A stretch of DNA of 64,000 nt from Pseudomonadota bacterium (GTDB lineage: Bacteria > Pseudomonadota > Gammaproteobacteria > Steroidobacterales > Steroidobacteraceae), in the NCBI GenBank assembly GCA_023423935.1, contig JAFAEQ010000070.1:37263-101262 (forward strand), in the 5' to 3' direction. Both the position numbers and the translations under genes were made by a program. Every line of letters starts with the position of its first letter. Position 1 is the first letter of the stretch. Shown here in pieces: positions 27,275-35,611 of this stretch. The notes under the pieces were generated by a model, which was given only the letters and a program-made list of their open reading frames with translations, was not told the DNA's origin and ran no database searches.

Positions 27275-27838
27275 TTGAAGTTCATTCCACAAGCGATTCC
27301 GGACGTTCAGCTCATCCGCCTCGAGCGGAGGGAAGATGAAAGAGGCTTTTTCGCACGCTTCTGGTGCGAGACGGAGTTTCCTAAGCAAGGCCTGGATGCG
27401 CGTGTCTCCCAGATCAATACGCAGGTCAGCAAGGTGGCGGGGACGTTGAGAGGCATGCACTATCAGAAGCCGCCGCATGCCGAAGTGAAGACTGTGCGCT
27501 GTGTTCGAGGAGCGATCTTCGATGTCGCAGTAGACTTGCGGCCGGATTCGCCTACGTTCCGGCGCTGGGTGGGGGCTACCCTTACTGCCGAGAACGCGGA
27601 CATGTTCTACGTTCCAGAAGGGTTTGCGCACGGGTATCTGACCCTCAAGCCGGATACCGAAGTGCTGTACCTGACCTCAGTTCCATACGCTCCGGCCGCC
27701 GCGACCGGTGTGCGTTTCGATGATCCGGCATTTGCCATCCGCTGGCCTCGCGAGGTCACGGTCGTCTCTGCTGTCGATCGATCGTGGCCCGATTTCGTCC
27801 CAGATTCCGTCCCAGATTCCGTCCCAGATTCCGTCTAA
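27275..27838 (+). CDS. rfbC: dTDP-4-dehydrorhamnose 3,5-epimerase-like enzyme
   Basis: The protein has 187 residues from a TTG start with GGAG eight bases before it. It has the RmlC cupin fold. DERGFFARFWC near residue 23, GTLRGMHYQ with the catalytic-type His at about 64, and FYVPEGFAHGYLTL are typical. In this cassette, with RfbF and RfbG, the substrate is more likely a CDP-4-keto-6-deoxyhexose than a dTDP sugar. The C-terminus ends in three perfect PDSV repeats encoded by a 12-bp tandem repeat (about 27799-27836), which probably arose by slippage. Confidence 0.87.
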   Translation: MKFIPQAIPDVQLIRLERREDERGFFARFWCETEFPKQGLDARVSQINTQVSKVAGTLRGMHYQKPPHAEVKTVRCVRGAIFDVAVDLRPDSPTFRRWVGATLTAENADMFYVPEGFAHGYLTLKPDTEVLYLTSVPYAPAAATGVRFDDPAFAIRWPREVTVVSAVDRSWPDFVPDSVPDSVPDSV

Positions 27839-27851
27839 GGGAAGTCAAACA

Positions 27852-29147
27852 ATGCAGATTGTCGATACAGCTCTGGCCAAACGAGCGGCCGAGAACAAAC
27901 CTATTCGTGTAGCCCTCGTGGGCGCAGGATTCGCCGCCCGCACGAGTGCACTTCAGATTCTCACCGCGGCGCGCGGTATGAAGCTCGTTGCGATTGCCAA
28001 TCGCACGCTCTCGAAGGCGGAGCGCGCCTATCGCGACGGCGGGGTACAGGACCCGGTCCGGGTATCGAGCGTTGCGGATCTCGAGAAGAGCATCGAGCAG
28101 GGCAAGTTTGCGGTGACGGACGATCCGCTGCTCGTATGCAAGGCAGGGCAGATCGATGCCGTCATCGAGGCCACCGGCAACTGCGAGATCGGCACCGAGG
28201 TCGCCTTCGAGGCGATCAAGAACGGCAAGCATGTGATCCTGATGAGCGCCGAGGTGGATGCGAGCGTCGGTCCCATTCTCAAGGTGTATGCGGACAAGGC
28301 TGGGGTCATCATCACCTACACGGACGGTGACGAGCCTGGCGTGGCGATGAACCTGTTCCGGTTCGTCGATGACATCGGCTACAAGCCGGTGATGATCGGT
28401 CAGGTGAAAGGCTTTCTCGATCACTACCGCAATCCCGATACACAGACCGAGCTTGCGAACAAGCTTGGCCAGAATCCAGCGATCCTGGCCTCATTCGCGG
28501 ATGGCTCGAAGCTTGCGCTGGAAGCCGCGCTCACGGGCAATGCAACCGGGTTCGTGCCGCAGATTCGCGGTATGCACGGGCACAAGTGCACCCACGTGAA
28601 AGAGCTGCTCACCAAGTTTCAGCACGATGACTTCGCCAACGGCGGGCTGGTCGAGTACACGCTTGGCACCTCCGAGCCGAACACTGGCGCATTCGTCATC
28701 TGCTACAACGACAACCCGCTGAAACGCGACCTCATGGCCTATCTGAAGATGGGCAACGGTCCGTACTACTGTTTCTACACGCCGTATCATCTGCCCCCGA
28801 TGCAGGTGCAGCATTCGGTGGCCCGCGCGGTGCTGTTCAACGACGCCACGATTGCGCCCAAGGGAGCCCCTGTCTGTGATTCCGTTTCGTACGCGAAGCG
28901 CGATCTGAAGGCCGGCGAGGTGCTCGACGGCATGGGCGGCTTCTGTGCCTACGGACTCGTCGAGCGCTACGACCTCTGTCAGCGCGAGAACTTTCTGCCG
29001 ATCGCCATTTCCCTGAATTGCCGGCTGAAGCACGGTGTCGCCAAGGATCAGCCCCTACGATATTCAGATGTGGAGCTGCCCGGCGATCGGTTGTGTGACC
29101 GACTTCGCATCGAGCAGGCCGCTTATTTCAATTCCAATGCACGTTAA
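27852..29147 (+). CDS. SAF-domain NAD(P)-binding oxidoreductase
   Basis: The protein has 431 residues. An ATG at 27852 was chosen for its AAGGGAAG ribosome site, 13 nt after the epimerase stop. The N-terminal Rossmann domain has VALVGAGFAARTSALQI and DAVIEATGNCEIG. The middle resembles homoserine-dehydrogenase-like folds, and the last ~80 residues look like a SAF domain (VARAVLFNDATIAPKGAP ... KAGEVLDGMGGF). Similar proteins occur in O-antigen and EPS loci beside class III aminotransferases. Its substrate is not known; it may make a small acid or amine that decorates the polysaccharide. Confidence 0.75.
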   Translation: MQIVDTALAKRAAENKPIRVALVGAGFAARTSALQILTAARGMKLVAIANRTLSKAERAYRDGGVQDPVRVSSVADLEKSIEQGKFAVTDDPLLVCKAGQIDAVIEATGNCEIGTEVAFEAIKNGKHVILMSAEVDASVGPILKVYADKAGVIITYTDGDEPGVAMNLFRFVDDIGYKPVMIGQVKGFLDHYRNPDTQTELANKLGQNPAILASFADGSKLALEAALTGNATGFVPQIRGMHGHKCTHVKELLTKFQHDDFANGGLVEYTLGTSEPNTGAFVICYNDNPLKRDLMAYLKMGNGPYYCFYTPYHLPPMQVQHSVARAVLFNDATIAPKGAPVCDSVSYAKRDLKAGEVLDGMGGFCAYGLVERYDLCQRENFLPIAISLNCRLKHGVAKDQPLRYSDVELPGDRLCDRLRIEQAAYFNSNAR

Positions 29148-30465
29148 TCGCATGAGCTACGAAGATCTGTCCGAACGCGAATTGCAGGAACTGGCCCATC
29201 GCCTGATTCCTGGCGGCTGTCACACCTACGCCAAGGGTGACGACCAGTTTCCAGCCGATGCCCCTGGCTTCATGGTCCGCGGCAAGGGCTGTCATGTCTG
29301 GGACCGGGCCGGCAAGCAGTACATCGAGTACGCAATGGGCTTGCGTGCGGTCACGCTCGGGCACTGCTTCGATCCCGTGGATGACGCCGTCGCCAGGCAG
29401 ATCCGCCTCGGCCTGAACTTCAATCGTCCCAGCGTGATCGAGGTGGAAGCTGCGGAGCAGTTGCTGTCTGTCATTCCACGCGCCGAGCAGGTGAAGTTCG
29501 CGAAGGACGGATCGACGGTTCTGACGGCGGCCCTGAAGCTTGCGCGTGCTCATACGGGTCGGCTGAAGATTGCCGTGTGCTCAGACCACCCGTTCTTCTC
29601 GTACAACGACTGGTTCATGGTGACGACCGGCATCCCGGGCGGCATCCCCCAGAATCGCCGAGAGGAGACGCTGACGTTCCGCTACAACGACATCGCGAGC
29701 GCCGAGAAAGTGTTCGCGGAGAATCCCGGCCAGATTTGCGCCGTGTTGCTCGAAGCCGAGCGTACTACACCGCCGAAAGACGGCTTTCTCCACAAGCTGC
29801 GCGATCTTGCGCACAAGAACGGCGCGCTGTTCATCATCGATGAGATGGTCACGGGCTTTCGATGGCACACAGGCGGCGCCCAGGCTATCTACGACCTGGA
29901 GCCGGACCTTTCGACCTGGGGCAAGGCACTCGCAAACGGCTATCCGCTGTCGGCACTGGCAGGCAAGCGCGAATTCATGGACTACGGCGGCCTGTATCAC
30001 GACAAGGAACGCGTCTTCCTGCTCTCGACCACGCACGGCGCCGAGTCCTCGGCGCTCGCCGCAGCGCTTGCCGTGATCAAGTACTACAAGGAGCACGACG
30101 TTCCCGGCGTGCTGCACAAGCAGGGCGAACGCCTGCGCCAGGGCATTCTCAAGACAGTGGCCGAGCTCAAGCTGCAGGACTATTTCACGATCGACGGTCG
30201 CGATTGTTCGCTGTTCTTCGGCACGCGCGATGCGGACAAGAAGCCGTCCCAGCCGTTCCGTACGCTGTTCCTGCAGCAGTCGCTGCATCGCGGTCTGCTC
30301 GCGCCGAGCTTCATCATGAGCTACTCGCACAGCGACGCGGATATCGATCGCACGATCGATATCGTCGGCGAATCGCTGCTGGTGTATCGCGATGCCTTGA
30401 CGAACGGGGTCGAAAAGTACCTCGAAGGTCGGCCCGTGAAGCCCGTCTACCGGCGTTTCAATTGA
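29137..30465 (+). CDS. Class III PLP aminotransferase (glutamate-1-semialdehyde aminomutase-like)
   Basis: The protein has about 442 residues. ATG codons at 29137 (overlapping the previous gene by 11 bases) and 29152 (MSYEDLSER) are both possible. PLP-site features are FIIDEMVTGFR, where Asp contacts the cofactor, and STWGKALANGYPLSA with the Schiff-base Lys. The family also includes GSA aminomutase, but position in a CDP-sugar cassette next to a SAF dehydrogenase argues for polysaccharide or decoration chemistry rather than haem synthesis. It is followed 13 nt later by rfbF. Confidence 0.85.
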   Translation: MHVNRMSYEDLSERELQELAHRLIPGGCHTYAKGDDQFPADAPGFMVRGKGCHVWDRAGKQYIEYAMGLRAVTLGHCFDPVDDAVARQIRLGLNFNRPSVIEVEAAEQLLSVIPRAEQVKFAKDGSTVLTAALKLARAHTGRLKIAVCSDHPFFSYNDWFMVTTGIPGGIPQNRREETLTFRYNDIASAEKVFAENPGQICAVLLEAERTTPPKDGFLHKLRDLAHKNGALFIIDEMVTGFRWHTGGAQAIYDLEPDLSTWGKALANGYPLSALAGKREFMDYGGLYHDKERVFLLSTTHGAESSALAAALAVIKYYKEHDVPGVLHKQGERLRQGILKTVAELKLQDYFTIDGRDCSLFFGTRDADKKPSQPFRTLFLQQSLHRGLLAPSFIMSYSHSDADIDRTIDIVGESLLVYRDALTNGVEKYLEGRPVKPVYRRFN

Positions 30466-30478
30466 ACGGAGTGTTGCA

Positions 30479-31258
30479 ATGAAGGTTGTGTTGTTCTGCG
30501 GTGGTCTGGGCACGCGTCTGCGCGAGCATTCGGACACGATCCCGAAACCGCTGGTGAACATTGGCCCGCGTCCGATCGTGTGGCATCTGATGCGTTACTA
30601 CGCGCACTTCGGCTTCAAGGATTTCGTGCTGGCGCTCGGTTACCGCGGCGATCTCATCAAGGAATACTTCCTCAACTACAACGAGTGCCTCTCGAACGAC
30701 TTCGTGTACTCGGAAGGCGGCAAGAAGGTCGAGCTGCTGAGGAGCGACATTCAGGATTGGCGGATCACGTTCGTGGACACCGGTTTGCACGCCAATATCG
30801 GTCAGCGACTGCTGCGCGTGCGCCAGCATCTGCAGGGCGAAGAGATGTTCATGGCGAACTACGCCGACGGTCTCACCGATCTGCCGCTCGATCAGCACGT
30901 GGCCCAGTTCAAGGACTCGAATGCGGTCGCGTCCTTCATTGCGGTGCGTACTTCGCAGAGCTTTCATTGCGTGCACGCGGACGAGCAGGGGATGGTCAAG
31001 GCCTTTGGTCAGATCGGCGACGAAGAGTTCTGGATCAACGCCGGCTTCTTCTGCCTGCGCCAGGAAATCTTCAACTACATCGAGGATGGCGATGAGCTCG
31101 TGGAGAAGCCCTTCAACCGGCTGATCGCGAAGAAGCTCCTGCACGTGAACCGCTATCGCGGCTTCTGGCAGCAGATGGACACATTCAAGGAAAAGATCAC
31201 CTACGATCGCATGGAAGCGCAGGGCAACTGTCCCTGGATGGTCTGGCGTAAGAAGTAA
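30479..31258 (+). CDS. rfbF: Glucose-1-phosphate cytidylyltransferase-like
   Basis: The protein has 259 residues. The nucleotidyltransferase signature is at the N-terminus (VVLFCGGLGTRLRE ... IPKPLVNIGPRPI). Further family features are FMANYADGLTD, with the metal-binding Asp, and a C-terminal NRYRGFWQQMDTFKE segment typical of RfbF. RfbF makes CDP-glucose, the substrate of RfbG, whose gene lies at 31925-32998 on the other strand. Its stop overlaps the next start as TAATG. Confidence 0.87.
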   Translation: MKVVLFCGGLGTRLREHSDTIPKPLVNIGPRPIVWHLMRYYAHFGFKDFVLALGYRGDLIKEYFLNYNECLSNDFVYSEGGKKVELLRSDIQDWRITFVDTGLHANIGQRLLRVRQHLQGEEMFMANYADGLTDLPLDQHVAQFKDSNAVASFIAVRTSQSFHCVHADEQGMVKAFGQIGDEEFWINAGFFCLRQEIFNYIEDGDELVEKPFNRLIAKKLLHVNRYRGFWQQMDTFKEKITYDRMEAQGNCPWMVWRKK

Positions 31259-31914
31259 TGGAGTCTCTTTCGCTGAATCTGCCCGGCGGCCGGGCACCGA
31301 AGCTGCTGTTCATCGGCGCGCATTGCGACGACATCGAGATCGGTTGTGGCGGTACGGCCATGGAATTGCTCGGCCGCTATCCCAATGCTGAAGTTCATTG
31401 GGTCGTGCTGAGCTCGAACGAGGTCCGCTCGAAGGAAGCGCGCGAAGCTGCGGCGATGATCCTGGGCAACATCGAGAAAAAGAACGTCGTCCTGCAAACT
31501 TTCCGCGAGAGTTTCTTTCCCTCGGAAGCGCCTTCGATCAAGGAGTTCTTCGAGCAGATCAAGCGCGATGTATCGCCCGATCTCGTGTTTGCGCACTACC
31601 GCGACGATCTGCATCAGGATCACCGCACCGTCGGCGAGCTGATCTGGAACACCTATCGCAATCACATGATTCTGGAATACGAGATCCCGAAGTACGACGG
31701 CGGTCTCGGGTCGCCGGGCGTTTTCGTGCCGCTCTCCGAGGAGACGGTCAAACGCAAGGTGGATCTGCTCATGAAATGCTTCGGCAGCCAGGTGCCCAAG
31801 CAATGGTTCACGCCCGATACCTTCCGGGGGCTCATGCGCCTGCGCGGGATCGAATGCAACGCTCCCGCAGGTTTCGCGGAAGCGTTCTACGCACGGAAGC
31901 TGTGTCTGCGCTGA
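31258..31914 (+). CDS. PIG-L family deacetylase
   Basis: The protein has 218 residues. The zinc site motif is AHCDDIEIGCGGT (about residues 20-32), with a second zinc ligand in HQDHRTV. PIG-L/LmbE enzymes remove acetyl groups from N-acetyl sugars and related amides. It is translationally coupled to rfbF. De-N-acetylation of a sugar in this pathway is the natural inference. It is convergent with rfbG, with a 10-nt gap. Confidence 0.87.
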   Translation: MESLSLNLPGGRAPKLLFIGAHCDDIEIGCGGTAMELLGRYPNAEVHWVVLSSNEVRSKEAREAAAMILGNIEKKNVVLQTFRESFFPSEAPSIKEFFEQIKRDVSPDLVFAHYRDDLHQDHRTVGELIWNTYRNHMILEYEIPKYDGGLGSPGVFVPLSEETVKRKVDLLMKCFGSQVPKQWFTPDTFRGLMRLRGIECNAPAGFAEAFYARKLCLR

Positions 31915-31924
31915 CGCAGCGCTA

Positions 31925-32998
31925 TCAGCTCTTCAGAGCCAGATAGCGGGCGACCTGTTCGCTCGTGAGCTTCGCCGGGGCGACTCCCTGCTGGAAGGGC
32001 TGATACCAGTCGGCAACCCATTCCAACGCCTGTGTGACGCTCAGGCGGCTTCTCCAGCCGAGCGTCGCTTCAGCTTTCGAAGAATCGAGACTCAGGGCGC
32101 GCTCCTCATGCAGGTGATGGGCGCCGCTGGGTTTCCAGGGCTGCTCGAGCTTCCAGCGTCCGTTCAACGTTTCCACCACCTGAGCCACCGTCGGCGGATG
32201 GCGATCCGGCGGGCCGAAATTCCATTCGCCCGAGGCTACCTCAGGGCGGGTCACCAGATGCTCTGCGAGCGTCAGATAACCGCTCAGGCAGTCGAGTACG
32301 TGCTGCCAGGGGCGCGTCGCGCCGGGATTGCGCAGCGTGACCGGCTGGCCTTCTCCGAACGAGGCGACCGTTTCGGGAATGAGCTGGTGCGGGGTCCAAT
32401 CGCCACCTCCCACGACATTGCCCGCGCGTGCACTGCCGATGACCACCCCATGCTCGGATCGCCGATCGAGAGGGAAGAAGGAGCTGCGGAATGACTGCGC
32501 CACCAGTTCCGCACACGCCTTGCTGCTGGAGTAGGGATCGTTGCCGCCCAGCGCGTCCGGTTCGCGATAGCCCCAGACCCAGCCACGATTTGCATAGACC
32601 TTGTCGGTGGTGACGTTCACCACGGCGCAACGTACGCCGCTGCGACGGATCGCTTCCAGCACGCTCGCCGTTCCCACGACATTGGAGGAGAACGATTCGA
32701 TCGGGTCGCGATACGAATCCAGCACGACCGATTGCGCCGCCATGTGCAGCACGATCTCGGGTTGAACCCGACGCAAGTACTGCGTAAGCGCTTCGGTGTC
32801 GCGAATGTCGCCGTAGGTCGTGTCGACGAATCCACCGATGTCGGCCAGCTCGAACAGGCTCGGCTTGGTCGGAGGAGGCAGCGAAAAGCCTGAGAAGTCA
32901 GCCTGCAGCTGCTTGAGCAATTCGCACAACCAGGCGCCTTTGAATCCGGTGTGGCCCGTGATTGCGGCGCGTCGACCTTTCCAGAACTCGAAATTCAT
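31925..32998 (-). CDS. rfbG: CDP-glucose 4,6-dehydratase
   Basis: The protein has 357 residues. This extended SDR enzyme has the NAD motif TGHTGFKGAWL near the N-terminus, VNVTTDKVY, and the catalytic YxxxK as DPYSSSKACAE. It converts CDP-glucose to CDP-4-keto-6-deoxyglucose. It is encoded opposite the other cassette genes, convergent with the PIG-L gene, which is unusual for such a tight pathway. The start at 32998 matches the usual N-terminus of the family. Confidence 0.88.
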   Translation of the reverse strand: MNFEFWKGRRAAITGHTGFKGAWLCELLKQLQADFSGFSLPPPTKPSLFELADIGGFVDTTYGDIRDTEALTQYLRRVQPEIVLHMAAQSVVLDSYRDPIESFSSNVVGTASVLEAIRRSGVRCAVVNVTTDKVYANRGWVWGYREPDALGGNDPYSSSKACAELVAQSFRSSFFPLDRRSEHGVVIGSARAGNVVGGGDWTPHQLIPETVASFGEGQPVTLRNPGATRPWQHVLDCLSGYLTLAEHLVTRPEVASGEWNFGPPDRHPPTVAQVVETLNGRWKLEQPWKPSGAHHLHEERALSLDSSKAEATLGWRSRLSVTQALEWVADWYQPFQQGVAPAKLTSEQVARYLALKS

Positions 32999-33164
32999 GT
33001 TTTTCTCACGCGGAAATTCAGGTTCGATAGTAGCGGTGGACAGGCTCGGATCAGTGCCTTGGATCCTTGCGCGTCTTGGTCAAACAATGTCGCCGTGAAC
33101 GCAAGCAATGGCCTGTGCGACTATTCGCGAGCAAAGGCGACCTGTGCTCGCGAGCTGAACGTTC

Positions 33165-33866
33165 ATGACGGAATCTGCACTGCCAACTCAATCCAGTCTG
33201 CTCTCCAGTCTGTTTTCTCGCGACGTGCTCACTGCCGAACTTACCGGCGTGGCGGACCGTGCATGTCTGCTTCCCGCCGAGCTGCCGTTGATCGCGAATG
33301 TCGCGCCAAAGCGTGCGGCGGATTTCATCGCAGGACGGTGCTGTGCGCGCTTTCTGCTGGCGAGCTGGAATCTGCAGGATGTTCCCCTGCTGTCCGGTGC
33401 GAATCGCGAGCCGTTGTGGCCGAGCGGTGTGACCGGAAGCATCACGCACACCCAGGGATTCTGCGGAGTCGCCATTGCCGGAACCGCGTTCTACGAATCG
33501 ATTGGCCTCGATACCGAATCGGCGACGGCTGTGGGCGACGACATTCTGCATCAGGTCTGCACTCCCCAGGAAGCGCGCTGGCTCGACACGCTGAATGAGA
33601 CTCATCGCCCGCTCGCTCGCAGTCTCATCTTCTCGGCCAAGGAGGCGTTCTTCAAATGCCAGTTCCCGCTCACGGGCGAGTGGGTCGGTTTCGAAGACGT
33701 CATCGTTCACATCGGCGATGACATCGCATCCGAAAGCGGCTTGCTGACGCTCGAGCCTTTGCGCGCCTTGCGATTCAGCGATCGGGACTTCGGACGCCTC
33801 TATTGTCGTTATCGCTTCCATGACAAATGGATATCCGTCGGCGTCTCGCTGGCCCGCCATCAATAG
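33165..33866 (+). CDS. 4'-phosphopantetheinyl transferase (EntD type)
   Basis: The protein has 233 residues. Motifs in order are GSITHTQGFCGVAIA, IGLDTE (magnesium-binding Asp and Glu) and FSAKEAFFK, the full signature of EntD/Sfp-like enzymes. These load phosphopantetheine onto carrier proteins. No carrier protein, PKS or NRPS is in the window, so its partner is elsewhere. It overlaps the convergent WcaJ-like gene by seven bases. Its presence within the sugar cluster may be incidental. Confidence 0.88.
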   Translation: MTESALPTQSSLLSSLFSRDVLTAELTGVADRACLLPAELPLIANVAPKRAADFIAGRCCARFLLASWNLQDVPLLSGANREPLWPSGVTGSITHTQGFCGVAIAGTAFYESIGLDTESATAVGDDILHQVCTPQEARWLDTLNETHRPLARSLIFSAKEAFFKCQFPLTGEWVGFEDVIVHIGDDIASESGLLTLEPLRALRFSDRDFGRLYCRYRFHDKWISVGVSLARHQ

Positions 33867-35269
33867 GCTTTTTCGTCTCCGAAGAGCATGCGGATCAGCG
33901 TCTGCCACAGGATCTTGAAATCCAGCATCGGGCTCCAGCGTCGGAGGTAATCGAGGTCGTATTTGACGCGCGCTTCCATGTCTTCGAGCCGCGCGGTTTC
34001 GCCGCGGCAGCCATTGACCTGAGCGAGCCCAGTGATTCCCGGCAGCACCTTGTGGCGGATCATGTAGCCCTTGATGAGCTTGCGATACTGCTCGTTATGA
34101 GCGACGGCATGCGGGCGCGGCCCGACCAGGCTCATGCGGCCCTGCAGTACGTTGATGAGCTGTGGCAGCTCGTCGAGCGAAGTCTTGCGCAGGAAGGCGC
34201 CGATCCTGGTCATGCGCTTGTCGCCCTGTGACGCCTGGCGCACTTCCGCCCCGTTTTCCATGACCGTCATGGAGCGGAATTTGTAGACATTGATTTCGCG
34301 ACCGTCGAGCCCGTAGCGACGCTGCTTGAAAATCACCGGGCCGGGAGAGGTCACCTTCACGGCGATGGCTGTCGCGAGCAGGACAGGGGAGGCAACCACC
34401 AGGATCGCGGCCGAGATCACGACATCCGTGATCCGCTTCGCAACGCCCCGGTAGCCATTGAAAGGCGTCTCGCACATCGCAACGACCGGTACGCCCTGGA
34501 TATCTCCCGAACGTGCCTGAATGAGGTCGGCCACGAACACATCCGGAACGTAGTAGATCGAGGCGGTCGTATCGCGCAGCTCATCGAGCATGTCGAGCAC
34601 GCGTTTCAGATGACGGATGGGCAGGGCAATGAAGATCACATCGATGTTGTGAGACTTCACGAAGGCGGCCATCTCGCTCAGGCGGCCGATCAGCTGGGTG
34701 CCAGCCTCCATGCCGAGCCGCTCCGGACCGCGGTCATCGAAGAAGCCGGACACCGACAGGCACAGCGCCGGATTCTGTTTCAGACGTGCCGCGAGCTCCA
34801 GGCTGCTTTCGTTGTAGCCCGCGAACACGGCCTTGCGGATATCGGAGGCCTTCAGCAGAAAGCGCTGCATGATTTTCTGCATGGCGACGGTAGTGAACAT
34901 CAGCACCGGTGGCGTGACGATGGCCCAGGTCAGGAAGATCTTGCGCGGATAGGAATCGAGAGAGCCGGTCACATAGCCCACGCCGAAGAGAACGCAGATC
35001 ATCATCAGCCAGCGCAGGAATACGCTGGAAGCTGCGGAGAGGTGGCTGTCGGTGAGTTGCGAGCTCACCTGCCGTGGCGCCTGGATCAGGACCAGGCACA
35101 GGACGCCGGCGATCGCAACCGCGGGCGAAGACTTATCGAAGGCGTTGCCCCACGCGATCATGCATCCGTAGAGACAGGTCAGAGCCACGATGGCGGGCAG
35201 AACCGCCTGTACGACCGTCATCAGGACGACGAGGAAGCTGCCTTTCTTGAACAGGACCGGTTCGGTCAT
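33860..35269 (-). CDS. Undecaprenyl-phosphate sugar-phosphotransferase (WcaJ-like)
   Basis: The protein has about 469 residues from MTEPVLFKKGSF at 35269; the longer frame to 35356 adds an implausible leader. Four N-terminal membrane segments, a central CoA-binding-like region and a fifth membrane segment (VVISAAILVVASPVLLATAIAV) precede the catalytic domain. That domain has FKQRRYGLDGREINVYKFRSM, LPQLINVLQGRMSLVGPRP and LPGITGLAQVNG. These priming enzymes start repeat-unit synthesis on the lipid carrier. It is presumably the first step for the EPS assembled by the operon at 12-22 kb. Confidence 0.9.
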   Translation of the reverse strand: MTEPVLFKKGSFLVVLMTVVQAVLPAIVALTCLYGCMIAWGNAFDKSSPAVAIAGVLCLVLIQAPRQVSSQLTDSHLSAASSVFLRWLMMICVLFGVGYVTGSLDSYPRKIFLTWAIVTPPVLMFTTVAMQKIMQRFLLKASDIRKAVFAGYNESSLELAARLKQNPALCLSVSGFFDDRGPERLGMEAGTQLIGRLSEMAAFVKSHNIDVIFIALPIRHLKRVLDMLDELRDTTASIYYVPDVFVADLIQARSGDIQGVPVVAMCETPFNGYRGVAKRITDVVISAAILVVASPVLLATAIAVKVTSPGPVIFKQRRYGLDGREINVYKFRSMTVMENGAEVRQASQGDKRMTRIGAFLRKTSLDELPQLINVLQGRMSLVGPRPHAVAHNEQYRKLIKGYMIRHKVLPGITGLAQVNGCRGETARLEDMEARVKYDLDYLRRWSPMLDFKILWQTLIRMLFGDEKAY

Positions 35270-35611
35270 TTGGTGCGCCGCAAATACTCTCAGAGACGCC
35301 ACGTGACGCGGCTGCACTGGATTACCAGGCCGCATCAACCGCGGGCAGACGGACATAAGTGATGATTATCCGGCCAAGACGCCGTTCAATTGCGTGAAGC
35401 AATCCTGATTCTGAACGGGCTGAATGGTATCGGTTCGTCGGGACGCGGCCCTGCGCCTTCCGTACAGTTGCCGCGTGCACCGATCTGGCCGAAGGCCGAT
35501 GAAATAACCGTGACGCAGTCCCGGTTGGAGGCGCCGCGATAAAGGGCAGCCAGGTCGGCTGCCCCTAACGATTGGATCATCGATCGGATCGATCCGGAAT
35601 GGACCGGATTC
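35270..35611 (-). other. 342-nt intergenic region
   Basis: It lies between glrR and the WcaJ-like gene, both on the minus strand. It contains the glrR terminator hairpin at 35544-35564 and a GGCCTTCGGCC hairpin near 35491-35501. A 64-codon open frame here (35386-35580) starts inside the terminator and looks spurious. Confidence 0.5.
35541..35564 (-). terminator. Terminator of the glrK-qseG-glrR operon
   Basis: On the minus strand, GGGCAGCC-GACCT-GGCTGCCC is followed directly by TTTAT. The 8-bp perfect stem with a short T-run lies 48 nt past the glrR stop. Confidence 0.75.

Noticed and set aside
35386..35580. A 64-codon frame in the gap upstream of the WcaJ-like gene
   Set aside because: Its start falls past the terminator hairpin of glrR, it lacks a ribosome site, and the sequence shows no motif.
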